This document shows, in pieces, positions 9,488 through 17,954 of a DNA stretch of 64,000 bases. Within the stretch, counting starts at the first letter, position 1, and every line of letters starts with the position of its first letter. The notes beneath the pieces were generated by a model. The model was not told where the DNA came from. It did no database searches and saw nothing but the letters and a program-made list of their open reading frames with translations. Source of the stretch: Pseudonocardiaceae bacterium YIM PH 21723 (GTDB lineage Bacteria > Actinomycetota > Actinomycetes > Mycobacteriales > Pseudonocardiaceae); the NCBI GenBank assembly GCA_003600225.1, contig QZFT01000011.1, forward strand, positions 62,001 through 126,000, read 5' to 3'. The position numbers were made by a program, and so were the translations under genes.

Positions 9488-10567
9488 TCATCGCCAGCCC
9501 CGATCTGGAAAGCGATTTCCAGGCGCGCTCGCCCCGACCGGAACCCGGAATTCCCGGTGCTGGTACCCAGACGGGCCCGCATAGCCACCCGGCCGCGTGG
9601 ACGGTGGGTAACCGAAGCGCATGGCGGGTAGCTCGGCCTGCCACTCGATCCGCTCCACCTGTTCCTCCACCGATCGGTGACCGGCGAACCCGATCAGCAG
9701 CCCGATCAGTCCCATGACCACGACCGCGCACACCGCGGACAGGCTCACCGAGGCGGTGGCGTTGGCCCAGTTGCCCGCCTCCCAGTCGCCGCTCCTCGGC
9801 CCAGCGAACCCAGCCGCCCCAGTGATCCCAGACGCTTCAACCGCCCCGGTGGTCGCATCCCGCACCACCGCTCCGCCCGCCACCACCAGCACCAGCAGCC
9901 ACACGGCCCCCGCACCCATCAGGTTCAGCATCGAGAACCGGGGCCGCGGCGAACCGTCCCGCCCGTCGAGCACCGCCAGCGCCACCATGGTCACCGTGGC
10001 GACCAGCAGCACCCCGCCCAGCACATCGCTGAGCCGATGCCAGCCGGAGGCCACCGTGGCCGTGCCGACCAACGCGGTCCACCCGGCGCCCAGCGCGGCG
10101 ACATACGGCCGCAGCCTGGCCGGCATGACCAGCAGCAACGCCACCGTGGCGCCCGCGGCGAGGGTGACGTGACCGCTGGGAAAACTGTTGTGCATCGAGC
10201 CGTGTCCCACGTTCAGGTCCGGCCGGTTCAGCACCTGCACCTTCAGCACCTGGGCCAGCGCGCTCGACCCGCCGAGCACGCCGAGCGCGGCACCGGTCCG
10301 CCAGATGACCTGCCGGGCCACGCCGATGACGGCGACCGCGGCCAGCATGACCACCAGCAGCATCATCGCGCTCGCCTGTTGCAGCCCGGTGAGCGCGGCG
10401 GCCGCGCCGGTCAGCTCGAACCCCTGGCCCCGGCCGTGTACGCCCATCAACGCGGAATCCTCGAACCGCTGACCCGCCTCGGTGCGCACCAGCTGGTCGA
10501 AGGTCAGCCACAGCAGGGTGCAGAAGCCGGCCGCTGCGGCCAGGAAAAGGGGTCTGCGGATCGTCAT
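9488..10567 (-). CDS. PAP2 family phosphatase, integral membrane
   Basis: A 359-residue polytopic membrane protein with the three PAP2 signature regions in order: a K-x6-RP-like motif (KVQVLNRP), PSGH (NSFPSGH) and the SxxxxxH-x3-D-type motif (SGWHRLSDVLGG). Enzymes of this family dephosphorylate lipid phosphates such as undecaprenyl pyrophosphate or phosphatidic acid on the outer side of the membrane. The C-terminal ~60 residues after the last membrane helix are Pro/Gly-rich and probably cytoplasmic or disordered. The neighbours concern the envelope and signalling, so recycling of a lipid carrier is plausible, but the substrate cannot be read from the sequence. Confidence 0.85.
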   Translation of the reverse strand: MTIRRPLFLAAAAGFCTLLWLTFDQLVRTEAGQRFEDSALMGVHGRGQGFELTGAAAALTGLQQASAMMLLVVMLAAVAVIGVARQVIWRTGAALGVLGGSSALAQVLKVQVLNRPDLNVGHGSMHNSFPSGHVTLAAGATVALLLVMPARLRPYVAALGAGWTALVGTATVASGWHRLSDVLGGVLLVATVTMVALAVLDGRDGSPRPRFSMLNLMGAGAVWLLVLVVAGGAVVRDATTGAVEASGITGAAGFAGPRSGDWEAGNWANATASVSLSAVCAVVVMGLIGLLIGFAGHRSVEEQVERIEWQAELPAMRFGYPPSTRPGGYAGPSGYQHREFRVPVGASAPGNRFPDRGWR

Positions 10568-10623
10568 GCCACTACAGTGCCGGTGCGATATCCGCAGGCC
10601 TTCCGTGTGAGGTCATGGTTCTG

Positions 10624-11097
10624 TCACAAGGGGCAGCTGGACGCTTCCCCGGGGATTCCACTGATCTTCATCCGGACCGACTCCGCCTTGTACGCCTTCG
10701 CGGCGCGCAGGGTGCAGGCGACCTGCTGCCGGGCCGTCGCGGAGAACCGGTAGTTCTTGGGCAGCGGCAGGTAGACCTCGACCGTCAGCGGAGTGGCCGA
10801 CTCGTCGATGAAGACGTCACCCGGCTTGACCTCGCTGAATGTGGGTACCTCGGTGGTGTAGCCGGCCGCCTGTTCCTGCGCGCTGAGCGGTCGCAGGAGC
10901 GCCAGCATCGCGAGGTCGGAGCCCCGCCGCTTCAGGCCGGGCCGGTCCACCGCCGTGGGTTTCCCGCCTTTCAGCAGGTAGACGATGGGGCCGGCCTTCA
11001 CTCCCTTGGCCGCGTCGCCCATACCGATCACCTCGGTGTTGTTCACGCCGCAGCCGGTGAGCGCCAGTGCCAGCAGCGGGACAAGCCAACGGGTCAT
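10624..11097 (-). CDS. GerMN-like lipoprotein, second of a tandem pair
   Basis: A 157-residue lipoprotein: MTRWLVPLLALALTGCGVNN carries a lipobox (LTGC) at the end of a hydrophobic signal. The mature part (PIVYLLKGGKPTAVDRPG, then LLRPLSAQEQAAGYTTEVP) follows the GerMN pattern found in spore-germination lipoprotein GerM and in actinobacterial LpqB. Its ATG overlaps the stop of the preceding lipoprotein gene in an ATGA, so the two are translationally coupled. Both share the unusual start of the mature protein CGVNNTEVI, which marks them as paralogues. It is the last gene of the regulator-kinase-lipoprotein operon and may sense or tune envelope stress in the manner of CseA, although it is not an obvious CseA homologue. 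Confidence 0.75.
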   Translation of the reverse strand: MTRWLVPLLALALTGCGVNNTEVIGMGDAAKGVKAGPIVYLLKGGKPTAVDRPGLKRRGSDLAMLALLRPLSAQEQAAGYTTEVPTFSEVKPGDVFIDESATPLTVEVYLPLPKNYRFSATARQQVACTLRAAKAYKAESVRMKISGIPGEASSCPL

Positions 11098-11594
11098 GAG
11101 CCGCGGCAGGTTCGCTGCACGACCGTCTGCCCGTTGAACACGATGACGGCCGGCCCCCGGTCTCCGGTGTTGTCGGTCTGCAACGCGGTGCACACGATCT
11201 GCTGGATGGCCAGGTCGGACAGGTCGGCGTTGGCGGGTGAGCCGTTCAGCTTCACCGTCTTGGTCCGGGAGTCGAAGGCGGCCGCGGTCCGGAGCGGCAC
11301 CTGCGAGCTGAACCCGTCCTTCCGCTCGGTGTCGGACAGCGGCTCCGACAGCAGCGCGGACAGCGAGGCGTCCGCACCACCCTGGCCAGGCCGGCGTACC
11401 GGGAGGGCGATGCCGTTCGACACGAGGTAGACCAGCGTCGATGCGGACGAAGGCCTGGGGAGGGAGGTGCTGGGGCTGCCCTGGCTCATCCGCACGCCCC
11501 TGGCCGGATCACCCATGTTGATCACCTCGGTGTTGTTCACCCCGCAGCCGCTGACCAGCAGCAATCCGCACAACAGCGCGGCTCGTCGCCTCAT
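11094..11594 (-). CDS. GerMN-like lipoprotein, first of a tandem pair
   Basis: A 166-residue lipoprotein with the signal MRRRAALLCGLLLVSGCGVNN and lipobox VSGC. AAGGAGGAG stands 5 bases before the ATG. The mature part has the GerMN-like order STLVYLVSNGIALPVRRPG, LLSEPLSDTERKDGFSSQVP, then a VKLNG..DLSDLAIQQIVCTA segment. The start overlaps the stop of the histidine kinase gene (ATGA), and its own stop overlaps the start of the second lipoprotein. The kinase is therefore physically coupled to two surface lipoproteins, which may modulate its extracytoplasmic sensor domain. That functional link is inferred from gene order. Confidence 0.78.
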   Translation of the reverse strand: MRRRAALLCGLLLVSGCGVNNTEVINMGDPARGVRMSQGSPSTSLPRPSSASTLVYLVSNGIALPVRRPGQGGADASLSALLSEPLSDTERKDGFSSQVPLRTAAAFDSRTKTVKLNGSPANADLSDLAIQQIVCTALQTDNTGDRGPAVIVFNGQTVVQRTCRGS

Positions 11595-13057
11595 GGTCGC
11601 TCCTCCTTGGGCGGACGGGCCTGCAACGGCAGGTACAGCACGAACCGGGCGCCGTTCGGCTGCACGTTGTTCGCGGTGATCCGGCCGCCGTGCAGCATGG
11701 CGTTCTCCAGCGCGATGGCCAGGCCGAGGCCGCTGCCCACCGAGCGGGTCCGGGCCGTGTCCGCCTTGTAGAACCGGTCGAACACGTGCGGCAGCACCTC
11801 CTCGGACATGCCGGGGCCGTTGTCGGTGACCGCGAACTCCAGGTACCGGCCGACGACCCGCAGATCCAGGTGTACCGGGGAGCCACCGTGCTTGAGCGCG
11901 TTGCCGACCAGGTTCGCCACGATCACGTCCAGCCTGCGCCGATCGATCTGGGCGATCACCCCCGCCGGGAGCGAGCCGACGACCTGCTGCTGCCAGCCCC
12001 GCACACCGAGCGCGCCCTTGATGGCTTGCGCGACGTCGCACTCCTCCAGCCGCAGCGCGGCCGAACCCGCGTCGAACCGGGAGATCTCCATCAGATCCTC
12101 GACCAGCCGGGCCATGTTCTTGGTCTCCCTGGCCACCAGCTGCGCCGATGCCTGGGTCTCCGGTGGCAGCCGGGGATCGTCCGTCTCCAGGATCTCGGTC
12201 ACCGCCACCATCGCGGCCAGCGGCGTGCGCAGCTCGTGGGAGACGTCGGCGGCGAACCGGCGGGCACCCGCCTCCATCCGGCGCAGGTGCTCGACGTTGT
12301 ACTCGAGGGTCTCCGCCATCTCGTTCACCGTCCGGGACAGGTCGGCCAGCTCATCGGAGCCCCTGACCTGCATCCGCGCGGACAGGTCACCGTCGGCCAG
12401 CTCGTTCGCCACCTGGCGCATGGCGCGCACCGGGCGCAGCACGCCCTGCGCGGCCAGCAGCGCGAGCAGCGCGGCGATCAACGTGGTGATCAACGCGGTC
12501 TGCAGTGAGGTGGATGCTACGCCTTCGATGGTCCCGGCCACGTTCTCGCTGCGCTGGTCGCCGACCCGCAGGCTGTGCAGCGTGTAGACCTCGATGCCGG
12601 TCGACTGGTAGTCGTCGGACTGCAGGGGCATACCGATCACCAGCCGGGGCACGGTCGACGTGCCGACCCGCTGGAAGTACGCGAAGCCCCCGCCGCCCAC
12701 CGCCTGTCGCATATCGCCGGTGACCTGCTCGTTCACCCCGCCGCTGTCGACCTTGAGGTCCTTGTAGACCACCATCACCTGGGTGTTCGGCGCCCCGGAG
12801 AGCACGGCCTCCTGGATCGTGAGCAGGGTGTCCTCGTTCGGCGGGTAGGCAATGGTGCCGGCCACCTGATTGAGCTGCTGGCGTACCGTCCGGACCGCGT
12901 TGTTCTGCGCCTGTTGCAGCAGCGTGTCCTTGGTCCTGCTGTAGTTGACCAGCGCGATGGTCGCGGTTCCGCCGACCGCGATCAGCAGGAAGGCGGCGAT
13001 CAACCGGCCGCGCAGGCCCAGCATGCCGCGCAGCCAGTCCGGCACCCAGCGCTTCAC
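11591..13057 (-). CDS. HAMP-containing sensor histidine kinase
   Basis: A 488-residue membrane kinase. Two membrane helices (RLIAAFLLIAVGGTATIAL near 20-40; ALITTLIAALLALLAAQGVL near 190-210) bracket an extracytoplasmic domain of ~150 residues. They are followed by a HAMP linker (RPVRAMRQVANELADGDL), the HisKA box FAADVSHELRTPLAAM with the phospho-acceptor His, and the ATP-binding boxes N (VGNALKHGG), D (VTDNGPGMS) and G (GSGLGLAI). The GTG start lies three bases after the regulator stop. The domain order and partner resemble CseC and MtrB kinases of actinobacteria, which respond to cell-envelope stress and growth; the true signal is unknown. Confidence 0.88.
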   Translation of the reverse strand: MKRWVPDWLRGMLGLRGRLIAAFLLIAVGGTATIALVNYSRTKDTLLQQAQNNAVRTVRQQLNQVAGTIAYPPNEDTLLTIQEAVLSGAPNTQVMVVYKDLKVDSGGVNEQVTGDMRQAVGGGGFAYFQRVGTSTVPRLVIGMPLQSDDYQSTGIEVYTLHSLRVGDQRSENVAGTIEGVASTSLQTALITTLIAALLALLAAQGVLRPVRAMRQVANELADGDLSARMQVRGSDELADLSRTVNEMAETLEYNVEHLRRMEAGARRFAADVSHELRTPLAAMVAVTEILETDDPRLPPETQASAQLVARETKNMARLVEDLMEISRFDAGSAALRLEECDVAQAIKGALGVRGWQQQVVGSLPAGVIAQIDRRRLDVIVANLVGNALKHGGSPVHLDLRVVGRYLEFAVTDNGPGMSEEVLPHVFDRFYKADTARTRSVGSGLGLAIALENAMLHGGRITANNVQPNGARFVLYLPLQARPPKEERP

Positions 13058-13060
13058 CGG

Positions 13061-13756
13061 TTACACCGGTCCGAAGCGATAGCCGAACCCACGCACGGTC
13101 TGCACGTACACCGGCTTGGCCGGATCCGTCTCGATCTTCGCCCGCAGCCGCTGCACACAGGCGTCCACCAGCCGTGAGTCGCCCAGGTAGTCGTGTTCCC
13201 ACACCGCGCGCAGCAGCTGTTCCCGGCTGAGCACCTGGCCGGGCGAACTGGACAGCTCCAGCAGCAGCTTGAGCTCGGTGGGGGTGAGGCTGACCGGGGT
13301 GCCGCCACGCCGCACGGTGAGCGCCATCCGGTCGATCTCCAGCCCGCCGTACTGGCTGTCGTTGGCCGCCGGCTTCGCCGGCTGGGTGCCACCGCCGCGG
13401 CGCAGCACCGCGCTGATCCGGGCCTCCAGCACGCGGGGTTCCACCGGCTTGACCACGTAGTCGTCGGCCCCGGCCTCCAGCCCGGCGACGATGTCGAAGT
13501 CGTCACTGCGCGCGGTGAGCATGATGATCGGCAGGTCGTCGTAGGTGGACCGAACCCGGCGGCACACCTCGAACCCGTTGATTCCCGGCAGCATCAGGTC
13601 CAGCACCACGATGTCCGGCAGATCGCCGGTCGCCAGCAGCTGCAGACCGACCTCGCCGCTGTCCGCCGCGCTCACCTGGTGCTGGTTCCGACCGAGGGCG
13701 AGGCGCATACCCTCGCGGACCGCCGGGTCGTCTTCGATCAACAGTACGTGGGCCAC
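13061..13756 (-). CDS. OmpR-family response regulator
   Basis: About 231 residues. The receiver domain begins VAHVLLIEDDPAVREG with the acidic pair DD, has the phospho-acceptor Asp in IVVLDLMLPG, and Thr and Lys in MLTAR and DYVVKP. The C-terminal winged helix (LTPTELKLLLELSSSPGQVL through VQTVRGFGYRF) defines the OmpR/PhoB subfamily. The GTG at 13756 fits the usual length; the 12 residues upstream in the open frame are probably untranslated. It is first in an operon with the kinase and two lipoproteins. It is divergent from two LCP ligase genes that each carry the same ~66-bp upstream box, so those genes are good candidate targets. Confidence 0.88.
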   Translation of the reverse strand: MAHVLLIEDDPAVREGMRLALGRNQHQVSAADSGEVGLQLLATGDLPDIVVLDLMLPGINGFEVCRRVRSTYDDLPIIMLTARSDDFDIVAGLEAGADDYVVKPVEPRVLEARISAVLRRGGGTQPAKPAANDSQYGGLEIDRMALTVRRGGTPVSLTPTELKLLLELSSSPGQVLSREQLLRAVWEHDYLGDSRLVDACVQRLRAKIETDPAKPVYVQTVRGFGYRFGPV

Positions 13757-13804
13757 AAGGGTGATTATTGGCCCTCTGAGCAGCAAATGCACGAGTTTCC
13801 GCCG

Positions 13805-13870
13805 CTGTTACAAAGCCCGGACATGATTCGAACACGGCTCGGACGGGCTACGGACATCGGCGGAGCACGG
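13805..13870 (+). promoter_or_regulatory. conserved upstream box, copy 1 (between regulator and LCP ligase 1)
   Basis: A ~66-bp stretch beginning CTGTTACAAAGCCCGGACAT that recurs with about 70 percent identity, judged by eye, at 14933-14998 before the second LCP gene. It lies in the 121-bp divergent space, so it could serve the regulator operon as well. Confidence 0.55.
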
Positions 13871-13877
13871 TTAACCC

Positions 13878-14921
13878 ATGCGAGTGACCCTGTCGTCCAG
13901 CCGAGGACGTAAAGCGTTCGGCCTGAAGCTCATCGCCCCGCTGACCCTGGTCGGCCTCTTCGTCGCAGGCGCCAGCCTGGGCTACCTGAAACTGGATGGC
14001 ATCGTCGCCAGTGGCTTCCAGCCCAAGGCGGATGCCCCGCTGAACCTGGTGCTGATCGGCTCGGACGGCCAGGGAGCCGGTGACCGCGGCCGGTCGGACA
14101 CCACGATGGTGGTGCACGTGAACAAGGAGCGCACCCAGGCGACCGCGGTGAGCATCCCGCGGGACACCCTGGTTCCGCTGCCGGAGTGCGCGGGCGGTGA
14201 CACCGGGATGTTCAACTCCGCCTTCGCGAAGGGCGGCGCCGACTGCACCCGGCAGGCGGCGGAGAAGGTGTCCGGGCTGAAACTGGACCACTTCCTGCAG
14301 GTGGACTTCACCGCGTTCGAGAAGGTGATCGACGCGATCGGTGGCGTCGAGGTGACCACCGACAAGGCCATCGACGACACCTTCAGCGGGCTGCACCTGA
14401 AGCCGGGCACCCACACCCTGATGGGCGAGCAGGCGCTGGCCTTCGTGCGGACCCGGCACGGCGTCGGCGACGGCGGTGACCTGGGCCGGATCGAGTTGCA
14501 GCAGCAGTTCATGAAGGCCCTCGCGGCCAAGCTGACCGCGACCCGCAACCCGGCGACGATCGCCACGGCGGTGTCCGCGATCAGCACCGACGAGGGGCTG
14601 AGCCTGATCGACCTGGCCACGCAGCTGTCCGGGCTGAAGCCGGAGCAGGTCACCTTCCGCACGCTGCCCACGAAGCCGGCGACCAGCGACCGCAACCGGT
14701 TGGAGCCGAAGGAGCCCGCGGCCGGGCAGCTGTGGCGGGACCTGGACGGCGCCGCGCCGCAGACCTCCGAGGCGCCGGAGAACACCATCACCCAGGCGCC
14801 CGTGCCCACGCGGAAGCCGGCCCCGAAGCCCTATCCGACCCACACCAGCGACGAGTACGACTACCCGACCTCGTATGACGATCTGCCGAATGACGGCAGC
14901 TGGAACTACCCCACGGAGTAA
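13878..14921 (+). CDS. LytR-CpsA-Psr (LCP) family cell-wall ligase 1
   Basis: A 347-residue protein with an N-terminal membrane anchor (LKLIAPLTLVGLFVAGASLG). The extracytoplasmic LCP domain runs from LNLVLIGSDGQGAGDRGRSDTTMVV through VSIPRDTLVPLPEC to IGGVEVTTDKAI and QALAFVRTRHG. LCP enzymes transfer polymers such as arabinogalactan or teichoic acids from undecaprenyl carriers to peptidoglycan. The conserved Arg and Asp residues for pyrophosphate and Mg binding (RSDTT, IPRD, RTRH) are present. The tail after ~290 is Pro/Thr/Tyr-rich and probably spans the wall. No clear ribosome binding site precedes the ATG. It is a tandem paralogue of the next gene. Confidence 0.88.
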   Translation: MRVTLSSSRGRKAFGLKLIAPLTLVGLFVAGASLGYLKLDGIVASGFQPKADAPLNLVLIGSDGQGAGDRGRSDTTMVVHVNKERTQATAVSIPRDTLVPLPECAGGDTGMFNSAFAKGGADCTRQAAEKVSGLKLDHFLQVDFTAFEKVIDAIGGVEVTTDKAIDDTFSGLHLKPGTHTLMGEQALAFVRTRHGVGDGGDLGRIELQQQFMKALAAKLTATRNPATIATAVSAISTDEGLSLIDLATQLSGLKPEQVTFRTLPTKPATSDRNRLEPKEPAAGQLWRDLDGAAPQTSEAPENTITQAPVPTRKPAPKPYPTHTSDEYDYPTSYDDLPNDGSWNYPTE

Positions 14922-14932
14922 TCCCATTAGCC

Positions 14933-14998
14933 CTGTTACAGAACCCGGACATATCCGCGACACGGCTGGCACGCGTCGCGGATATCGGGCGCGCATGG
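14933..14998 (+). promoter_or_regulatory. conserved upstream box, copy 2 (before LCP ligase 2)
   Basis: Begins CTGTTACAGAACCCGGACAT and ends ATATCGGGCGCGCAT, aligned almost without gaps to 13805-13870. Strong conservation outside coding sequence suggests either a binding site for a common regulator or duplication of the gene together with its promoter. Confidence 0.55.
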
Positions 14999-15005
14999 TG
15001 GAGGT

Positions 15006-16043
15006 ATGCGTCGAAGACCTCTGCACCTGCGCCACCGTGCCCGCCGCCGGAATTGGATCATCGCCATCGGGCTGGTGACCGCGGTGGCCACCGGAGGCCT
15101 CGGCTACGCGTACCTGAATCTGGGCGACAACATCAAGTCGGTCGACCTCAATGAGGCACTCGGCCCGGACCGCCCGCCCGCCACGCCCAGTGGGCCGCTG
15201 AACCTGGTGCTGATCGGGTCGGACACCCGCGGCGCCGACGACCCGGGCCACTCGGACACCACCATGGTCGTGCACCTGGACCAGGACCACACGCACGCCA
15301 CCGTGGTGAGCATTCCCCGGGACACCCTGGTGCCGATGCCGGACTGCGCCGGCGGCCGCACCGCCATGTTCAACAGCGCGTTCGGCCAGGGCGGCGCCAC
15401 GTGCACCATCAAGACCATCGAACAGCTCACCGGCCTGCGGATGGACCACTTCCTGCAGCTGGACTTCCAGGGCTTTCAGCGGGTCATCGACGCGGTCGGC
15501 GGCGTCGAGGTCACCACCGAGCAACGCATCGACGACAAAGACAGCGGCCTGCACCTGGCCGCCGGCAGCCACACGCTGAGCGGCGAGCAGGCCCTGGGTT
15601 TCGTGCGCACCAGGTACAGCATCGGCGACGGCAGCGACCTGAACCGGATCAAGCAACAGCAGCAGTTCATGAAGTCCCTCGCGGCCAAGCTCGCCGCGAC
15701 CCGCAACCCGGCCACCCTGTACTCGATCGCCGAGGGCGCGACCTCGGCGATGACCACCGACAGCGAACTGGCCTCGGTGGGCAAGCTGGCCGACTTCGGC
15801 CGGGAACTGTCCGGGCTCAAGCAGGACCAGATCACCTTCGTCACGCTGCCGGTCAACCCGGACACCGCCGACCCGAACCGCGTCCGGCCGGACGCGGAGA
15901 AGGCGGCCGAGCTGTGGCGGAGCCTGGGCGGGAACCCGCCCGCGCCGACCGCCGACGTCCGGAAGAACACCAAGCCGACGCCGACCCAGCGCTGGAAGCA
16001 GACCCGCGACGGAACGTGGGTGCTGGCCGACGGCACGCGCTGA
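15006..16043 (+). CDS. LytR-CpsA-Psr (LCP) family cell-wall ligase 2
   Basis: A 345-residue paralogue of the preceding gene with a very basic N-terminus (MRRRPLHLRHRARRRNW), one membrane helix (IIAIGLVTAVATGGLGYAYL) and a full LCP domain (LNLVLIGSDTRGADDPGHSDTTMVV, VVSIPRDTLVPMPDC, VGGVEVTTEQRI, FVRTRYSIGDGSDL). The role is final attachment of a secondary wall polymer to peptidoglycan. The tail is shorter and ends QTRDGTWVLADGTR. GGTGGAGG lies almost directly against the ATG, an unusually tight spacing, so initiation may be weak or the transcript very short-leadered. It converges with the regulator gene that ends at 16070. Confidence 0.87.
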   Translation: MRRRPLHLRHRARRRNWIIAIGLVTAVATGGLGYAYLNLGDNIKSVDLNEALGPDRPPATPSGPLNLVLIGSDTRGADDPGHSDTTMVVHLDQDHTHATVVSIPRDTLVPMPDCAGGRTAMFNSAFGQGGATCTIKTIEQLTGLRMDHFLQLDFQGFQRVIDAVGGVEVTTEQRIDDKDSGLHLAAGSHTLSGEQALGFVRTRYSIGDGSDLNRIKQQQQFMKSLAAKLAATRNPATLYSIAEGATSAMTTDSELASVGKLADFGRELSGLKQDQITFVTLPVNPDTADPNRVRPDAEKAAELWRSLGGNPPAPTADVRKNTKPTPTQRWKQTRDGTWVLADGTR

Positions 16044-16044
16044 A

Positions 16045-16060
16045 GGTTCCACGTGGAACC
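16045..16060. promoter_or_regulatory. parS-like 16-bp palindrome
   Basis: GGTTCCACGTGGAACC is a perfect palindrome in the 26-bp gap between two convergent genes. It fits the ParB-site consensus GTTNCACGTGNAAC, whereas the commonest actinobacterial form has T at N. The gene order of the window suggests an origin-proximal position, where parS sites cluster. A short terminator stem is the alternative, but a hairpin without a loop would be unusual. Confidence 0.5.
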
Positions 16061-16069
16061 GTTTTGTAC

Positions 16070-16711
16070 TTACCCGCGCAGATAGGCGAGCACCGCGAGC
16101 ACCCGGCGGTTGGTGTCCTCATCGGGCGGCAGGTCGAGTTTGGCCAGGATATTGCCCACGTGCTTGCCCACCGCTGCCTCGGAAATGGTCAACCGGCCGG
16201 CGATGGCGGCGTTCGACCGCCCCTCGGCGACCAGGGCCAGCACCTCACGCTCCCGGGCGGACAGCCGGCTGAGCGGATCCCGCTGCCGGGCGAGGAGCTG
16301 CCGCACGACCTGCGGATCCACCACCGTGCCGCCGGCCGCCACCTGGTGCAGGACGGCGGCGAACTCCTGCACGTCCACCACCCGGTCCTTCAGCAGGTAA
16401 CCGACCCGGCGGCCGTCCCCGGAGTCCAGCAGCTCGGCGGCGTAGCTGCGCTCCACGTACTGGCTGAGCGCCACCACGGCGAGCTCCGGATTCCGCTCCC
16501 GCAGCGCGACGGCCGCGCGCAGGCCCTCGTCGGAGAAGCCGGGCGGCATCCGGATGTCGGTGATCACCAGCTGGGGCCGGTGCTCGGTGACCGCGATCAG
16601 CAGCTCCTCGGCGGTGCCTACGGCGGCCACGACCCGGAAGTCGAACCGGTCCAGCAGCGCGATGAGGCCCTCGCGCAGCAGTACCCCGTCCTCGGCCAGC
16701 ACTACGTCCAC
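16070..16711 (-). CDS. NarL/LuxR-family response regulator
   Basis: About 213 residues. The receiver domain starts VDVVLAEDGVLLREGL, with the phospho-acceptor Asp in LVITDIRMPPG. The C-terminal LuxR-type helix-turn-helix begins LSRLSAREREVLALVAEG and ends at ISEAAVGKHVGNILAKLDL. The GTG at 16711 overlaps the last codons of the kinase gene and is preceded inside it by AAGGTGGAG, which decides the start against the much longer open frame. Its partner kinase is directly upstream. Targets are unknown. Confidence 0.88.
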   Translation of the reverse strand: MDVVLAEDGVLLREGLIALLDRFDFRVVAAVGTAEELLIAVTEHRPQLVITDIRMPPGFSDEGLRAAVALRERNPELAVVALSQYVERSYAAELLDSGDGRRVGYLLKDRVVDVQEFAAVLHQVAAGGTVVDPQVVRQLLARQRDPLSRLSAREREVLALVAEGRSNAAIAGRLTISEAAVGKHVGNILAKLDLPPDEDTNRRVLAVLAYLRG

Positions 16712-17892
16712 GGGAGCTCCACCTTGATCACCGTCGGCCCACCTTCGGGGCTGTACAGGGACATCGTCCCGTCCACGGTGGCCGCCCGGTCGGCCAGCCC
16801 GAGCAGTCCGGTTCCGGTGCTCGGGTCCGCGCCACCGGTGCCGTCGTCGGTGACCTCCAGGTAGAGCGTGGCGTGTGGCCGGCACACGGTCACCGTCGCC
16901 GCCGACGCACCGCTGTGCTTGGCCACATTGGTCAGCGCCTCCGCGGCGATGAAGTAGGCGGTCGACTCGATGTGCCGGGGCGGCCGCTCCGCCAGGTGAC
17001 TGTGCACGCTCACCGGGATCGCGGACCGGTCGGCGAGTTCACCGAGCGCCGCCACCAGCCCCTTGTCGGTGAGCACCTGCGGGTGGATGCCCTGCACCAG
17101 CTCGCGCAGCTCGGACATCAGCACCTTCGCCTGCCGGTGCGCCTCCTCGATGTTCTGGTACGCGGGCGAATCCGGCGGAGTGTCCATCTTGGCCAGGCCG
17201 AGCCGGACGGTCAGGTTCACCAGCTGGGTCTGCGCCCCGTCGTGCAGGTCCCGCTCGATCCGCCGCCGCTCGGTCTCGTGCGCCTCCACCAGCCGGGCCC
17301 GTGAATCGGACACCTCCAGCAGCTGTTCGGCCAGCTCCTCGTCCTTCGCGTGCAGCAGCGTCCTGGTCACCGCCCCGTGTGCCGCGGCCGTCAGCGGGCA
17401 GACGTACAGCAGCACCGGAAGCGCCAGCAGACCGGCCAGGGACCAGTTGTCGAAGAGGAGCGCCAGCAGCAGGATCGCCGGCAGGTACAGGATCGGTGCG
17501 CCGAGGAGCAGGAACAGCAGGTACTGCACGTCCCGGGCATCGATGCGCCTGCCGCGCTCCCGCCGCCGGAACGGCCGGTCGTCGATCAGCCGCAGGCGCA
17601 CCGGCTCCAGGATGGAGGTGACCCAGCTGAGGACCGGCATGCCCAGGAGGAACACTCCAATGGCCAGCGGTAAGGCGGTGACCAGCACGAAGATGCTGAT
17701 GTCGTAGGCCATCAGGTTGGTGAGCACGGTCGCCGCCGGCATGATCAGCAGGGCGGCGGGCAGTGCCAGCCCACACCAGACGAAGCCGGTGGACAACACG
17801 TAGACGAGCGCCCGCCACGGCGCCGGGGTCAGCAGGTAATTCCGGCTGCGCATCGCGGCCAGCTGCGGAAAATCCCCAGTAATCATGGTCAT
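16702..17892 (-). CDS. NarL-type sensor histidine kinase with membrane sensor region
   Basis: A 396-residue kinase. The first ~170 residues contain about four membrane helices in two pairs (ALVYVLSTGFVWCGLALPAAL, FVLVTALPLAIGVFLLGMPVL, LLFLLLGAPILYLPAILLL, LAGLLALPVLLYVCPLTAA), as in the sensor domain of many actinobacterial NarL-type kinases. The HisKA_3 box ETERRRIERDLHDGAQ carries the phospho-acceptor His. The ATPase domain has the N box EALTNVAKHSGAS and the D box VTDDGTGGADP. It overlaps the regulator gene by ten bases. The signal is not evident from the sequence. Confidence 0.87.
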   Translation of the reverse strand: MTMITGDFPQLAAMRSRNYLLTPAPWRALVYVLSTGFVWCGLALPAALLIMPAATVLTNLMAYDISIFVLVTALPLAIGVFLLGMPVLSWVTSILEPVRLRLIDDRPFRRRERGRRIDARDVQYLLFLLLGAPILYLPAILLLALLFDNWSLAGLLALPVLLYVCPLTAAAHGAVTRTLLHAKDEELAEQLLEVSDSRARLVEAHETERRRIERDLHDGAQTQLVNLTVRLGLAKMDTPPDSPAYQNIEEAHRQAKVLMSELRELVQGIHPQVLTDKGLVAALGELADRSAIPVSVHSHLAERPPRHIESTAYFIAAEALTNVAKHSGASAATVTVCRPHATLYLEVTDDGTGGADPSTGTGLLGLADRAATVDGTMSLYSPEGGPTVIKVELPWT

Positions 17893-17954
17893 CAGCTAAC
17901 CAGCATGATCGTCGGCTGTCCCGCCCTTCACCAACACTCCCGAGGTAGGGCTGG

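Noticed and set aside
13848-16052. 734-codon antisense frame spanning both LCP genes
   Set aside because: It covers two complete, recognisable genes and their promoter; openness on the opposite strand is expected at this GC content.
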